The notes: generated from the letters alone by a model not told the origin. Positions 1-8,513 are shown, counted from the stretch's first letter. The stretch: DNA of 33,429 bases from Campylobacterales bacterium (GCA_026390075.1 JAPLGP010000053.1:1-33429); one strand, 5' to 3'. Made by a program: numbers and translations.

Positions 1-2
1 AT

Positions 3-950
3 GCAGAAGAAGAGTATCAGCTAGGTAAAGGGAAGCAGGTAGCATCTCTGCCATTGTATGTTGGTGGTTATATCTCAGCAGATTATAGTAATATGAATAA
101 TGAAAATAGATATAGACTCGATGACATAGCTGTTATCGGCTATGGCAATTATGAAAAACTCTCTTATATGGCTGAATTTGAGTATAAAGAATTTTATACT
201 CAAACTTATAGAGGGGATACGGTTGATATTGTGAAAAACAATAAATTACACGCAGAGCGAATTTACCTAGACTACAATTATAATGAAGATTATATGTTTA
301 GAGTGGGTAAGTATAACAATCCTATCGGCTTTTGGAATCTTCTGCCTGTAAATGTTTTGAGAGATACAACATCAAATCCGATAACTTCGGAAATTCTTTT
401 TCCAAGGTTTACAACGGGAGTTGGTGCTACTTATTCTTCTTATGATGAAGGCGAATTAAAAATAGATTTAATGGCTCAAAACAACCAAGATATAGATAAC
501 AACTATAACAATTATAAAATTAATAAACATTATGGTTTTGGTATTTTGTATGAAAGAAGCAACTATTCGATAAAAGCAAATGCAGGTTATTTTGATAGAC
601 TTGACAGTTTGCTCAGTACTCCTGATAATCTATACTATTTTCTTCTCTCTGGTAAATATGATTTGGATAGATTTCAACTCTTAGGTGAAGTTGGTACTCA
701 AAAATCAAAAGGTGAATTTACTACAAATTATGCAGGGTATCTTCAATCTCTCTATCGTTTTACCGAACAGCATGTGGGAATCTTAAGATTTGAATCCTAT
801 GATGACAAACTTAATAACAAAAAAGATGATATAGGGATAGTTGCTTACACTTATAGACCAATATATCCTGTGGCGATTAAATCTGAATACCAGTTTCATT
901 CATTTCACATAGAGAATCAATTTCTATTCTCACTGTCGGTAATGTTTTAA
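3..950 (+). CDS. Outer-membrane beta-barrel porin-like protein, 5' end cut by window edge
   Basis: The frame is open from base 3 with no stop, so the gene begins before the window; the TTG at 54 is only an internal codon. The visible 315 residues alternate short polar and aromatic stretches (for example YVGGYISADYSN and FRVGKYNNPIGFWNL) and end in SLSVMF, a terminal phenylalanine typical of outer-membrane barrels that are recognised by the BAM complex. The pattern resembles the phosphate-selective porin or general porin type, but the substrate cannot be read from the sequence. Its stop overlaps the next ATG by one base (TAATG), so it is co-translated with a PstS-like protein and stands at the head of a sensory module. 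Assignment as an outer-membrane barrel is fairly safe; the porin function is inferred. Confidence 0.7.
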   Translation, partial: AEEEYQLGKGKQVASLPLYVGGYISADYSNMNNENRYRLDDIAVIGYGNYEKLSYMAEFEYKEFYTQTYRGDTVDIVKNNKLHAERIYLDYNYNEDYMFRVGKYNNPIGFWNLLPVNVLRDTTSNPITSEILFPRFTTGVGATYSSYDEGELKIDLMAQNNQDIDNNYNNYKINKHYGFGILYERSNYSIKANAGYFDRLDSLLSTPDNLYYFLLSGKYDLDRFQLLGEVGTQKSKGEFTTNYAGYLQSLYRFTEQHVGILRFESYDDKLNNKKDDIGIVAYTYRPIYPVAIKSEYQFHSFHIENQFLFSLSVMF

Positions 951-1363
951 TGAAAAAAATTTCTATAGCCTCAACAATGCTTATACTTTTACCACTTTTG
1001 TCTTTTGCAAATGAGTATGTTGTTATATCTAACAAAAATATGAAAGAGTTTTCAGAGAGCGAAATAAAAGCAATCTTTATGAAAAAACTAACACTTAAAG
1101 ATGATATAACGCTCGTTCCATTAAATTTGGAAGCTGGAGACCCTTTGCGATTATCGTTTGAAGAAAAGATACTCAATATGGATTTTGAAAAACTTAAATC
1201 TTATTGGACAAAAGAACACTATCTTGGACATAGACCGCCTATAAGCATGAAATCACAGGAGAGTGTAATCGCTTTTGTGAAAAAAGTGGATGGTGCGATT
1301 GGGTATATTAATGCAAATAGCGTTGATGATAGCATAAAAGTTTTACATAAATGGAGAGATTAA
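950..1363 (+). CDS. Small PstS-like periplasmic phosphate-binding-family protein
   Basis: This 137-residue protein starts with a Sec signal peptide (charged MKK, hydrophobic core to about residue 19, cleavage near SFA-NE). The mature part contains the pattern seen in short PstS-like (PBP-like) proteins: VVISNKNMKEFSESEIKAIFM near the N-terminus and SVIAFVKKVDGAIGYI near the C-terminus, where PstS proteins carry the VxxxxGAIGYV turn. It is well under half the length of a full PstS, so it is probably a single-lobe sensor or accessory protein and not an ABC transporter binding protein; no pst transport genes are nearby. It overlaps the porin-like gene upstream (TAATG) and the response regulator downstream (TAATG), which points to a signalling role with them. 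Confidence 0.72.
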   Translation: MKKISIASTMLILLPLLSFANEYVVISNKNMKEFSESEIKAIFMKKLTLKDDITLVPLNLEAGDPLRLSFEEKILNMDFEKLKSYWTKEHYLGHRPPISMKSQESVIAFVKKVDGAIGYINANSVDDSIKVLHKWRD

Positions 1364-2418
1364 TGGCAACGGTACTTTTATGTGATGATGAATTAATGAA
1401 TAGAAAAGTGGCATCTAAAATATTAATGAAAGAGGGTTTTAGTGTCATAGAAGCTCAAAATGGTAAAGAAGCGATAGAAATTTTAAACACTACCAAAATA
1501 GATTTGATTTTAATGGATTTGATGATGCCTGTTATGGATGGGTATGAAGCTACTAAAATTATAAAAGAAGATGATGAACTCTCCACTATTCCTCTTATAA
1601 TTATTTCCGCACTCTCAGATAAAGAGGCTATTACAAAGGGTTTAGAACTAGGTGCAGATGAGTATCTGACAAAACCTTTTGACATAACTGAGTTTAGACT
1701 TCGAGTAAAAAATGCAATAAAAATAGGTATTTATCAAAATATGCTTAAAGATCATAAAACACTTTTAGAATTTCAAGTGAAAGAGAAAACGAAAGAGTTA
1801 CAAAATGCACTTGATGAAGTTCAAAAAAGTGAAAAAGATATTATTTCTATCTTAAGTAAAACAGCTGAATATCGAGATAATGAAACATCGGTTCATACTC
1901 TGCGAGTTGGAGAAATGGCAGCTTTAATGGCTGAAAAGTTTGGTTGGAATGAAGAAGATATTGAGCTTATTCGTCTTGCTGCTCCCATGCACGATATTGG
2001 TAAAGTTGGTATAGAAGATAGAGTACTTTTAAAACCAGGAAAACTCGACGATGATGAGTTTACAATTATGAAAACTCACTCTGCCATAGGACATTCTATA
2101 CTTTCTCAAAAAGAGACACCACTTCTAAAATTAGCAGCAGAGATTGCACACTCTCACCATGAAAAATATAATGGTCAAGGGTATCCAAAAGGTCTAAGTG
2201 GAGATGGAATACCACTGAGTGGGGCGATAGTAGCTGTTGTGGATGTTTTTGATGCACTTTTGAGTGAGCGACCTTATAAAAAAGCTTTTACACTTGAAAA
2301 AGCACTTGAGATAATAAATAACGACTCTGGTACACATTTTCATCCTAAAGTGGTTTCCTTGTTTATGGATAACATAGATGAAGTTTTAGATATAAGAAAA
2401 AGATTAAACGATGTTTGA
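1363..2418 (+). CDS. Response regulator with HD-GYP cyclic-di-GMP phosphodiesterase domain
   Basis: The start at 1363 is preferred over the in-frame ATG at 1351 because GGAGAG lies about five bases upstream and the ATG overlaps the previous stop (TAATG), giving a 351-residue protein. Residues 1-118 form a receiver domain with acidic D8/D9, phospho-acceptor D52 in LMDLMMP and K104 in LTKPF. A helical linker (about 125-160) leads to an HD-GYP domain with H210-D211 in MHDIGK, a downstream HHE (265-267) and GYP at 273-275. All signature residues are present, so it should hydrolyse cyclic di-GMP when phosphorylated. It overlaps the histidine kinase gene by eight bases, which is the obvious partner. 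Family call is firm; the signal it answers is unknown. Confidence 0.93.
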   Translation: MATVLLCDDELMNRKVASKILMKEGFSVIEAQNGKEAIEILNTTKIDLILMDLMMPVMDGYEATKIIKEDDELSTIPLIIISALSDKEAITKGLELGADEYLTKPFDITEFRLRVKNAIKIGIYQNMLKDHKTLLEFQVKEKTKELQNALDEVQKSEKDIISILSKTAEYRDNETSVHTLRVGEMAALMAEKFGWNEEDIELIRLAAPMHDIGKVGIEDRVLLKPGKLDDDEFTIMKTHSAIGHSILSQKETPLLKLAAEIAHSHHEKYNGQGYPKGLSGDGIPLSGAIVAVVDVFDALLSERPYKKAFTLEKALEIINNDSGTHFHPKVVSLFMDNIDEVLDIRKRLNDV

Positions 2419-4447
2419 TTATTTTCAAAAATCTTTACGAAATAAGCTTCTTGTAACATTCATAGCAATTGGTTTTTTACCATTTCTTACACTTTTGATT
2501 TATACACTTTTTTTGAGTGAAACCAAAATTGTTAGCAAGATTGTCATTGAACAGTTTGATAGAACTCAGGCTGTAATGAAATTGCTCAATAACCATTTAG
2601 CTTCACTCACAAAAGAGGTAAATTTTTTAAGTTCACTTGATTTAATGGACGACTTTTTAGCAGAAGATATTGATAAAAGAATTTCGAGACTTTTAATACA
2701 AAAATCAAATGATTTTAACCTAAAAGTAACACTCATGGCCGTAAATATGGAAGCTAATATAATTGCTTCTTCAAGTATCAGTGCTACAGTAAATAAGTTT
2801 GATATAACAAAATTTACAAATACACAAGGAGAGTATATTGAGGGGAAAAAGTTATATATTTATTCGAGTGTATATGCCTCTTTTGATGAAAGTAAGAGAC
2901 TTGGCTTTTTAGTTTTAGAGTATGAATTAGATAATTTAGACATATATCTTACACATAAAGATAGTATGCATTCTTATATAATAAATTCAAAAAATAGCTT
3001 CACAATAGGTGAAAACTTACCTTTAAATCTTAATTTTTATCAAGATGAGAATAGTGTTATCAATGATGATCATGTTATTGTATATAAAAAGTTATCTTCA
3101 ATTATGAGTGATTGGTACATTGTTTATGCAGTGGATAAAAGTGTTGCATTGGCTTTTTTATATGATTTTATTCGTTTTATGCTCTATATATCTGTTGTTA
3201 TTTTTGTTCTCATTATATATGTTTCTTTTAAATATTCTAAGGGCATCGTCAAACCCATAGAAGAGCTAACAGCTATAACAAACGAGATAACAAGCACACA
3301 CAATTACTCTGTTGAGTTGCATGTGGATTCTAAAGATGAGATAGCAATACTTACGCACTCTTTTAATGAAATGCTTAAAACTACCTCTTTCGCCCTTGCA
3401 AAACTTGAGGAAGAAAATAAGTTGAGATTGAAAAGATTTATTCAACTCATTGAGGTTTTCAATACGATTATCCAAACAAAAAACGAAGATGAGTGTATGG
3501 ATGTCTCCATAGAGCAGATAAAAATACTTACGAATAAGAGTGATTTACAATTTAATAAAGAGAAGTCTTGGCATGTGCGAATGGAGTGTATTGACCTTTT
3601 CGTTAGTGATTTTGAAAAAAATGAAAAAGTTTACTTTGGCTCTATAGAATTAGGACTTGATAGTTTTGAGGATAAAAATGAAAAAGATTTTTATAACTCA
3701 ATTGCTTCGATGATTACTTTGCAACTTGATAGAATTAGACTTATCGAGCGAACAATGTCCGCTTCACACGCTAAGTCTGCATTTATATCCAATATGTCAC
3801 ATGAATTAAGAACACCATTAAACGCAATTATTGGTTTCACACAGTATATGATAGCCTATGAAGAGCTTAATGAAGACCAGCTAGATACTATGGGAAATAT
3901 AGAGTCATCAGCACACTATTTACTTGGTATGATAAATGAAATTTTAGATATTGCAAAAATTGAAGCTGGAAAAATGGAAGCACATATTGAAGATGTAAAT
4001 ATTTTAGAATTGGTTCAGAGTTCTCATTCTATGTTACAACCGTTGGCGAAAGATAAAAAGTTAGATTTTGATTTGATTATTGAAAACTTTGAAAATAAGT
4101 ATTATAAAACCGATCCTAAAATGTTCAAACAAATTGTTATAAATCTTCTTTCAAATGCTATTAAATTTACGCAAGAGGGGCATGTGGAATTGAAGCTGTA
4201 TAATAACGCTAACACGATTTTTGTGAGTGTAAAAGATAGCGGTATCGGTATTTCTAAAGAGGATATGAAGCAACTTTTTAATGACTTTACTCAGGTTGAA
4301 AATGTAATGCAAAAACAGCACAAAGGAACAGGATTGGGACTTTCATTGAGTAAAAAGATGGCGCATATTTTAGGTGGAGATGTTACACTCAGCAGTGAAG
4401 GTATTGGGCATGGAACAGCATCACTTTTTTCAATAAAAATAGTATAA
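2411..4447 (+). CDS. Membrane sensor histidine kinase (HAMP-HisKA-HATPase)
   Basis: The 678-residue protein has a transmembrane helix at about 12-32, a roughly 210-residue periplasmic sensor region of Cache-like length, and a second helix at about 248-270. A HAMP segment follows (VKPIEELTAITNEI to about 325), then a possible GAF-like region (about 335-440). The kinase core has the H box MSHELRTPLN with H464, N box INLLSNAIKFT, G1 DSGIGIS, F box LFNDFTQ and G2 GTGLGLS. There is no C-terminal receiver or HPt domain, so it is a classical kinase expected to phosphorylate D52 of the overlapping HD-GYP regulator. The porin-like and PstS-like genes upstream suggest the periplasmic domain may read a ligand delivered by them; that is inference. 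An exact GGCATGTGGAA motif lies in the catalytic-domain coding region at 4179. Confidence 0.93.
   Translation: MFDYFQKSLRNKLLVTFIAIGFLPFLTLLIYTLFLSETKIVSKIVIEQFDRTQAVMKLLNNHLASLTKEVNFLSSLDLMDDFLAEDIDKRISRLLIQKSNDFNLKVTLMAVNMEANIIASSSISATVNKFDITKFTNTQGEYIEGKKLYIYSSVYASFDESKRLGFLVLEYELDNLDIYLTHKDSMHSYIINSKNSFTIGENLPLNLNFYQDENSVINDDHVIVYKKLSSIMSDWYIVYAVDKSVALAFLYDFIRFMLYISVVIFVLIIYVSFKYSKGIVKPIEELTAITNEITSTHNYSVELHVDSKDEIAILTHSFNEMLKTTSFALAKLEEENKLRLKRFIQLIEVFNTIIQTKNEDECMDVSIEQIKILTNKSDLQFNKEKSWHVRMECIDLFVSDFEKNEKVYFGSIELGLDSFEDKNEKDFYNSIASMITLQLDRIRLIERTMSASHAKSAFISNMSHELRTPLNAIIGFTQYMIAYEELNEDQLDTMGNIESSAHYLLGMINEILDIAKIEAGKMEAHIEDVNILELVQSSHSMLQPLAKDKKLDFDLIIENFENKYYKTDPKMFKQIVINLLSNAIKFTQEGHVELKLYNNANTIFVSVKDSGIGISKEDMKQLFNDFTQVENVMQKQHKGTGLGLSLSKKMAHILGGDVTLSSEGIGHGTASLFSIKIV
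4179..4189 (+). repeat. GGCATGTGGAA dispersed motif, copy 1
   Basis: Exact 11-mer inside the histidine kinase gene, read in frame as G-H-V-E. It belongs to the family of 14 exact copies in this window. Confidence 0.85.
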
Positions 4448-4448
4448 T
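4443..4448 (+). promoter_or_regulatory. Possible -10 box for ppnP
   Basis: A perfect TATAAT overlaps the histidine kinase stop codon, 20 bases before the ppnP start. No good -35 is visible; Campylobacterota promoters often lack one. Transcription from here would begin just before the ppnP ribosome site. Confidence 0.35.
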
Positions 4449-4468
4449 ACCCCAAAAAAAGGTAAGAA

Positions 4469-4780
4469 ATGTCAAGTTTTAAAAATGTAAGTGTAGTGAA
4501 AAAAGCGAATATTTATTATGATGGAAAGGTTACAAGTCGTAGTGTTGAGTTTGCAGATGGTTCTGTAAAAACATTAGGAATTATGCTTCCAGGTGATTAC
4601 ACTTTTGGAACAAATGAAGCAGAAATTATGGAAATTATGAGCGGTAATTTGGATATTAAACTTCCAAATGAAGAATGGAAAACTTTAAATACACCAGAGA
4701 CTTTTGAAGTTCCTGCAAATGCATCTTTTGATTTAAAGATTAGAAGTGTTACGGATTATTGCTGTTCTTACATAAAGTAA
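4469..4780 (+). CDS. ppnP: Pyrimidine/purine nucleoside phosphorylase PpnP (DUF1255 family)
   Basis: This 103-residue single-domain cupin matches the PpnP/YaiE family in length and motifs: [15 protein letters not shown] near the N-terminus, the [15 protein letters not shown] segment, [12 protein letters not shown], and a C-terminal DYCCSYIK in place of the usual DYxCxY. PpnP enzymes catalyse phosphorolysis of a wide range of nucleosides to free base and ribose-1-phosphate in the cytoplasm. An AAGGTAAGA-type ribosome site precedes the ATG. It is 21 bases after the histidine kinase but functionally unrelated, and a TATAAT at 4443 could give it its own transcript. A strong hairpin follows the gene. 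Confidence 0.9.
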   Translation: MSSFKNVSVVKKANIYYDGKVTSRSVEFADGSVKTLGIMLPGDYTFGTNEAEIMEIMSGNLDIKLPNEEWKTLNTPETFEVPANASFDLKIRSVTDYCCSYIK

Positions 4781-4821
4781 CTCACTTGTGGCATGTGCTG
4801 TGAGCGAAAGCGAGGAAATAT

Positions 4822-4853
4822 TCTTGGCATGTGGGAACTTCCACATGCCAAGA
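4822..4853. terminator. Convergent hairpin built from an inverted pair of the dispersed motif
   Basis: A 13-bp stem (arms 4822-4834 and 4841-4853, loop GAACTT) lies between the 3' ends of ppnP (plus) and trxC (minus). The right arm holds an exact TTCCACATGCC (4839-4849); the left arm holds the same word with one changed base (4826-4836). Plus-strand sequence after it is T-rich (GTTACTTCTTTCTTTT). It can act as a terminator in both directions. Confidence 0.7.
4839..4849 (-). repeat. GGCATGTGGAA dispersed motif, copy 2
   Basis: Exact copy on the minus strand, forming one arm of the ppnP/trxC terminator hairpin. Confidence 0.85.
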
Positions 4854-4893
4854 GTTACTTCTTTCTTTTAGTAAAAGAGTATGTAAAAATGTT

Positions 4894-5316
4894 TTAAATA
4901 AACTCGTAAACCAACCGATTTAGACTTGCTTCGTCCAAAGCCCCAGAAACTCTGTGAACCTCTTTTGCATCTTTAAATATTATAAGCGTTGGAATGCTTC
5001 TTATACCAAATCTTGAACCTAAATGCTGTTCTACTTCCGTATTAACTTTAGCAAAAAGAACTTTGAGTGGAAATTTTGTGGCACTTTTTTCGAAGTTTGG
5101 AGCCATCATCTTACATGGACCACACCAAGGTGCCCAGAAATCGATAATGACTGGCATATCACTGTTTACTACAATCTCATCAAAATTACCACCTGTAAGC
5201 TCGAGAGGCTTAGTATCAAGTAGTGATTTTTTACATTTCCCACAATTTGCCATTGTATAAGACTCCTTATACGGAATGTTGTTGACACTTAAACAGTGTG
5301 GACAAACGACACGCAT
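4894..5316 (-). CDS. trxC: Thioredoxin with N-terminal zinc ribbon (thioredoxin 2 type)
   Basis: Residues 1-30 carry two CxxC pairs (C5/C8 in CPHC and C25/C28 in CGKC), the zinc ribbon of thioredoxin 2. Residues 38-140 are a thioredoxin fold with the redox centre WCGPC (C65, C68) and the cis-proline turn RSIPTLI. The length, 140, is normal for TrxC. It reduces protein disulfides in the cytoplasm. It starts one base after fliW ends, at the end of the nrdA - unknown - fliW - trxC set; because class I ribonucleotide reductase needs a thioredoxin to re-reduce its cysteines, sharing a transcript with nrdA makes sense. Family is certain; dedication to NrdA is inferred from position. Confidence 0.92.
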   Translation of the reverse strand: MRVVCPHCLSVNNIPYKESYTMANCGKCKKSLLDTKPLELTGGNFDEIVVNSDMPVIIDFWAPWCGPCKMMAPNFEKSATKFPLKVLFAKVNTEVEQHLGSRFGIRSIPTLIIFKDAKEVHRVSGALDEASLNRLVYEFI

Positions 5317-5317
5317 T

Positions 5318-5701
5318 TTATAATTTAAAAGATTTTATACTTTCTGCCATTCCAAACTCTGGATGTCTTTTAGGATCAAGAACGGCTTGAGCCACTTTTT
5401 TATTATCATTATTGACTATGATAGGTGCCAAAAAGTTTATAGTAGAATTTTCAAGTGGTTTTTGAATTACAACTACATTATAAACATTAACATTAGATTT
5501 TTCATTAATTTCTAATATTACTTTAATATCTGTTGGTACATCAAATGAATACTCTCTTAATGCATAAGGATTTGCAAGAGTAAAAGATATATTCTCATTG
5601 TTAGCATCTTTCATTGTCGCAAAAAGCTCATCAATCGCAGCAATTTCTACATTTACAGTATCTTCAAAACCTAAGATATTTCCTCTTACTTCATAACTCA
5701 T
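5318..5701 (-). CDS. fliW: Flagellar assembly factor FliW
   Basis: The 127-residue protein has the FliW pattern: N-terminal EVRGNILGFEDTVNVEI, central SFTLANPYALREYSFDVP, INFLAPIIVNNDNKKVAQAVL, and a charged tail. FliW binds flagellin in the cytoplasm and antagonises the translational repressor CsrA, so that flagellin synthesis follows filament assembly. A strong GGGGA ribosome site precedes its ATG. It lies 23 bases after a gene of unknown function and one base before trxC. csrA, its usual partner, is not in the window, but a flagellin gene is (28566). Confidence 0.9.
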   Translation of the reverse strand: MSYEVRGNILGFEDTVNVEIAAIDELFATMKDANNENISFTLANPYALREYSFDVPTDIKVILEINEKSNVNVYNVVVIQKPLENSTINFLAPIIVNNDNKKVAQAVLDPKRHPEFGMAESIKSFKL

Positions 5702-5724
5702 TTTGTCCCCTTTTTATTTTAAGA

Positions 5725-6090
5725 TTAAAACGCACCCTCTTTAAACTTTATATCAGAACACACTATAAAGCATGTGGAATTTCTAGCGCTTGAGATATTA
5801 TAGCACTCATCTATTCCAAAAGCAAATAAATTATCATCATTTATAATACTTACGCCATTGCTCATGTCTATGAGGCCTAATTTTGAATTTTCTATAACTC
5901 TCGCATCACTTACAGAGTTAAATTCTAACTTTATGCTTATCCAATCAAACCCTCTAGCACTATCTTGTCCTACGAGGGTCATTATTATTGTCGTTGATGT
6001 CATAACATCAATAGAGCGAATTTCTCCATCTCTGAAGTTATCAAATCTTTGTAAAAACTTTTTTAATTCAGTTGCTAAAAGTGGTTTCAT
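5725..6090 (-). CDS. Uncharacterised 121-residue protein between nrdA and fliW
   Basis: I do not recognise this family. It is a soluble protein with no signal peptide or membrane segment, an amphipathic N-terminal helix (PLLATELKKFLQRFDNF), then mixed beta-type sequence with a central GFDWISIKLEFN and two late cysteines in NSTCFIVCSD. The start is supported by AGGA overlapping the nrdA stop codon, seven bases before the ATG, so it is probably translationally linked to nrdA. A function in nucleotide metabolism or in flagellar regulation can be guessed from its neighbours but not shown. Confidence 0.75.
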   Translation of the reverse strand: MKPLLATELKKFLQRFDNFRDGEIRSIDVMTSTTIIMTLVGQDSARGFDWISIKLEFNSVSDARVIENSKLGLIDMSNGVSIINDDNLFAFGIDECYNISSARNSTCFIVCSDIKFKEGAF

Positions 6091-6099
6091 ACCATTATC

Positions 6100-8466
6100 C
6101 TATTGACAACCCACACATTCCATTGATCTGTCTTCAACATCGTGCGCAATTTCTGGCGATTGTGAACGCAGATAGTAAGTCGACTTAAGACCTAATTTCC
6201 ATGCTAACATATAGATGTCATTGAGGTACTTTCCACTCGCTTTATCAAGAGTGATGAATATATTAAGGCTTTGCCCTTGATCTAACCATTTTTGACGAAT
6301 AGCTGCTGCTTTGATGAGAACTCTTTGGTCTAAATCATAAGCTGGAGTATAGTAGCTCCATGTTTCTGGTGAGAGGTTAGGAACAACTACTGGAATAAGA
6401 CCTGAAAGATTTTCCTCGAACCATTTTCTTTTAAATACAGGTTCAATTGCTTGCGTTGTTCCTATTAAAATAGAGATAGAACTCGTTGGTGCAATAGCCA
6501 TTAGATAGCCATTTCTCATACCTTGTTTTTTTACTTTTGCACGAAGTTCATCCCACGCATAGGCTGAAGCAAAAAGTCCACCGCGATCAACAAGGTTTAT
6601 AACCTCCGCATTCGCGTGATCCATTGGCATGATACCTCTGCTCCATTTTGAACCATTAAACGCAGGATAAGCACCTTTTTCAAGAGCAATATCAGCAGAT
6701 GCAGAAATCGTGTTATAACTAACAGCTTCCATAATCTCATCGATTTTATCAAAGTGTTCTTGACTTCCCCATGCGATGGATTGTTCCGCTAACATCTGTG
6801 CTTCACCCATAACACCAAGACCGATAGAACGACTTTTCATATTTGTTCGTTTTACTTTTTCTATTGGATAAAAATTTAAATCGATAACATTATCCAAGGC
6901 ACGAACTGCTATCGGAACTATTCTATCTATATCTTCTTTTGTGTTAATACGAGACAAATTAACAGAAGCCAAGTTACAAACAGCGGTAGCACCATCAACT
7001 TTTTCTTTTTCAACTACATAAATAGGTACTCCACCAAGAGAGTCGAGTGCCGTTACTTTTTTTGCTGGTTTTGTTAGTCCGCTGTCAACTGTGATAAGTT
7101 CTTCTTCTTCATAACTCACACTTGTGCCATCTTCAAAAATAAACTTTATTTTATAGTGGTTAGGTTCTGTATTTTGAAAAATTTCTGTACAAAGGTTTGA
7201 ACTTCTAATAACACCATAATGGTCATTAGGGTTAGCTTTGTTAGCACTATCTTTAAAGCAAAGAAAAGGACTTCCAGTTTCAAAATAAGAAGTGAGTATC
7301 TTTTTCCATAAATCTTTTGCTTTGATTTTTTCTTTGATAATAGTTTCATCTTCTTCAAGTTCCATATATCTTTCATTGAACTCTTTACCAAAAAGTTTAG
7401 CCAAATCTGGACAATCATAAGGGTCAAAAAGTGTCCAAATACCATCTTCTTGAACTCTCTGCATAAACAAATCGTTGAGCCACATTGCTGGAAAAAGGTC
7501 ATGCGCACGACGACGCTCTTCTCCAGAGTTTTTCTTTAAATCCAAAAAGTCATTTACATCTATATGCCAAGGTTCTAGGTAAACAGCAATAGCACCTTTT
7601 CGAGTACCCAATTGGTCAACTGCGATAGCAATATCATTTGTAATTTTGAGAAATGGAACGGTTCCTCCAGCAGCATTTTTGTGTCCATCAATATATGAAC
7701 CCATAGAACGAACACCTGTCCAGTCCCAACCTATCCCGCCACCAAATTTAGAGAGCATAGCCATCTCTTGGTAGGAGTCAAAAATACCTTCGATATTATC
7801 AGGAGTAGAGCCAATATAACATGAGCTAAGTTGGTGTCTCGTTGTTCTAGCATTTGAGAGAGTTGGTGTTGCAAGCATAACTTCAAAAGTAGAAATCATG
7901 TTGTAAAACTTAATTGCCCACTCCTCTTTTTTCTCTTCTCTTTGAGCCAAAAACATTGCGATAGCCATGAACATATGTTGAGGAAGTTCTATCGGATCTG
8001 AGTTTCTGTCTTTAATTAAATATCTATCATAAAGTGTTTTAACTCCAAGATAATTGAAAAGTAAATCTCTTTCAGGCTTGATGTGTTTTTCTAACTCAGC
8101 AAGATTGTACATATCTTTTAAGCCTAAAAAAATTCTTCCTTCTTTTTCACCTCTGATAAAATATTTTTCTAGTGAAGCGTAGCCAGAAAAACCATTTACT
8201 TGGTGATAGAGGTTAAATAAAAAAAGTCTCGAAGCAACAAATGTCCAGTTTGGAGCATCGATGTCTATCTTGTCAACTGCAGTTTTAATGAGTGTTTGTT
8301 GAATCTCTTTGGATGTTATTCCATCACGAAAATGGATTTGTGCATCCACTTCTAATTCACTTTGAGATACATTTGCTAAACCAGAAACAGCAGCAGAAGT
8401 GTATTTCTGAATTTTGCTGATATCAAGTTTTTCTGTTCTACCGTTTCTTTTTATAATTGTTATCAT
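6100..8466 (-). CDS. nrdA: Class I ribonucleoside-diphosphate reductase, alpha subunit
   Basis: The 788-residue protein reduces ribonucleoside diphosphates to deoxy forms using a radical delivered by NrdB (not in the window). Residues 1-95 form an ATP-cone allosteric domain (IIKRNGRTEKLDISKIQKYT). The active site shows N424, C426 and E428 in NLCTE, C216 in SSCYIG and C497 in AVCNLAS; the C-terminus ends C784-V-G-C787-Q, the tail dithiol re-reduced by thioredoxin. C426 and C497 are 71 residues apart, against 23 between the equivalent cysteines of the E. coli enzyme (439 and 462), so an extra segment of about 48 residues sits next to the active site. AGGA precedes the ATG. It heads a minus-strand set ending in trxC. 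Confidence 0.97.
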   Translation of the reverse strand: MITIIKRNGRTEKLDISKIQKYTSAAVSGLANVSQSELEVDAQIHFRDGITSKEIQQTLIKTAVDKIDIDAPNWTFVASRLFLFNLYHQVNGFSGYASLEKYFIRGEKEGRIFLGLKDMYNLAELEKHIKPERDLLFNYLGVKTLYDRYLIKDRNSDPIELPQHMFMAIAMFLAQREEKKEEWAIKFYNMISTFEVMLATPTLSNARTTRHQLSSCYIGSTPDNIEGIFDSYQEMAMLSKFGGGIGWDWTGVRSMGSYIDGHKNAAGGTVPFLKITNDIAIAVDQLGTRKGAIAVYLEPWHIDVNDFLDLKKNSGEERRRAHDLFPAMWLNDLFMQRVQEDGIWTLFDPYDCPDLAKLFGKEFNERYMELEEDETIIKEKIKAKDLWKKILTSYFETGSPFLCFKDSANKANPNDHYGVIRSSNLCTEIFQNTEPNHYKIKFIFEDGTSVSYEEEELITVDSGLTKPAKKVTALDSLGGVPIYVVEKEKVDGATAVCNLASVNLSRINTKEDIDRIVPIAVRALDNVIDLNFYPIEKVKRTNMKSRSIGLGVMGEAQMLAEQSIAWGSQEHFDKIDEIMEAVSYNTISASADIALEKGAYPAFNGSKWSRGIMPMDHANAEVINLVDRGGLFASAYAWDELRAKVKKQGMRNGYLMAIAPTSSISILIGTTQAIEPVFKRKWFEENLSGLIPVVVPNLSPETWSYYTPAYDLDQRVLIKAAAIRQKWLDQGQSLNIFITLDKASGKYLNDIYMLAWKLGLKSTYYLRSQSPEIAHDVEDRSMECVGCQ

Positions 8467-8513
8467 ATGATGTCCTATTTATTTAGAAATTGATGTTACT
8501 CATTTTTTAATTC

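Noticed and set aside
7146-7508. 120-codon minus-strand frame inside nrdA
   Set aside because: It lies in a different frame over the conserved nrdA catalytic region and has no recognisable features.
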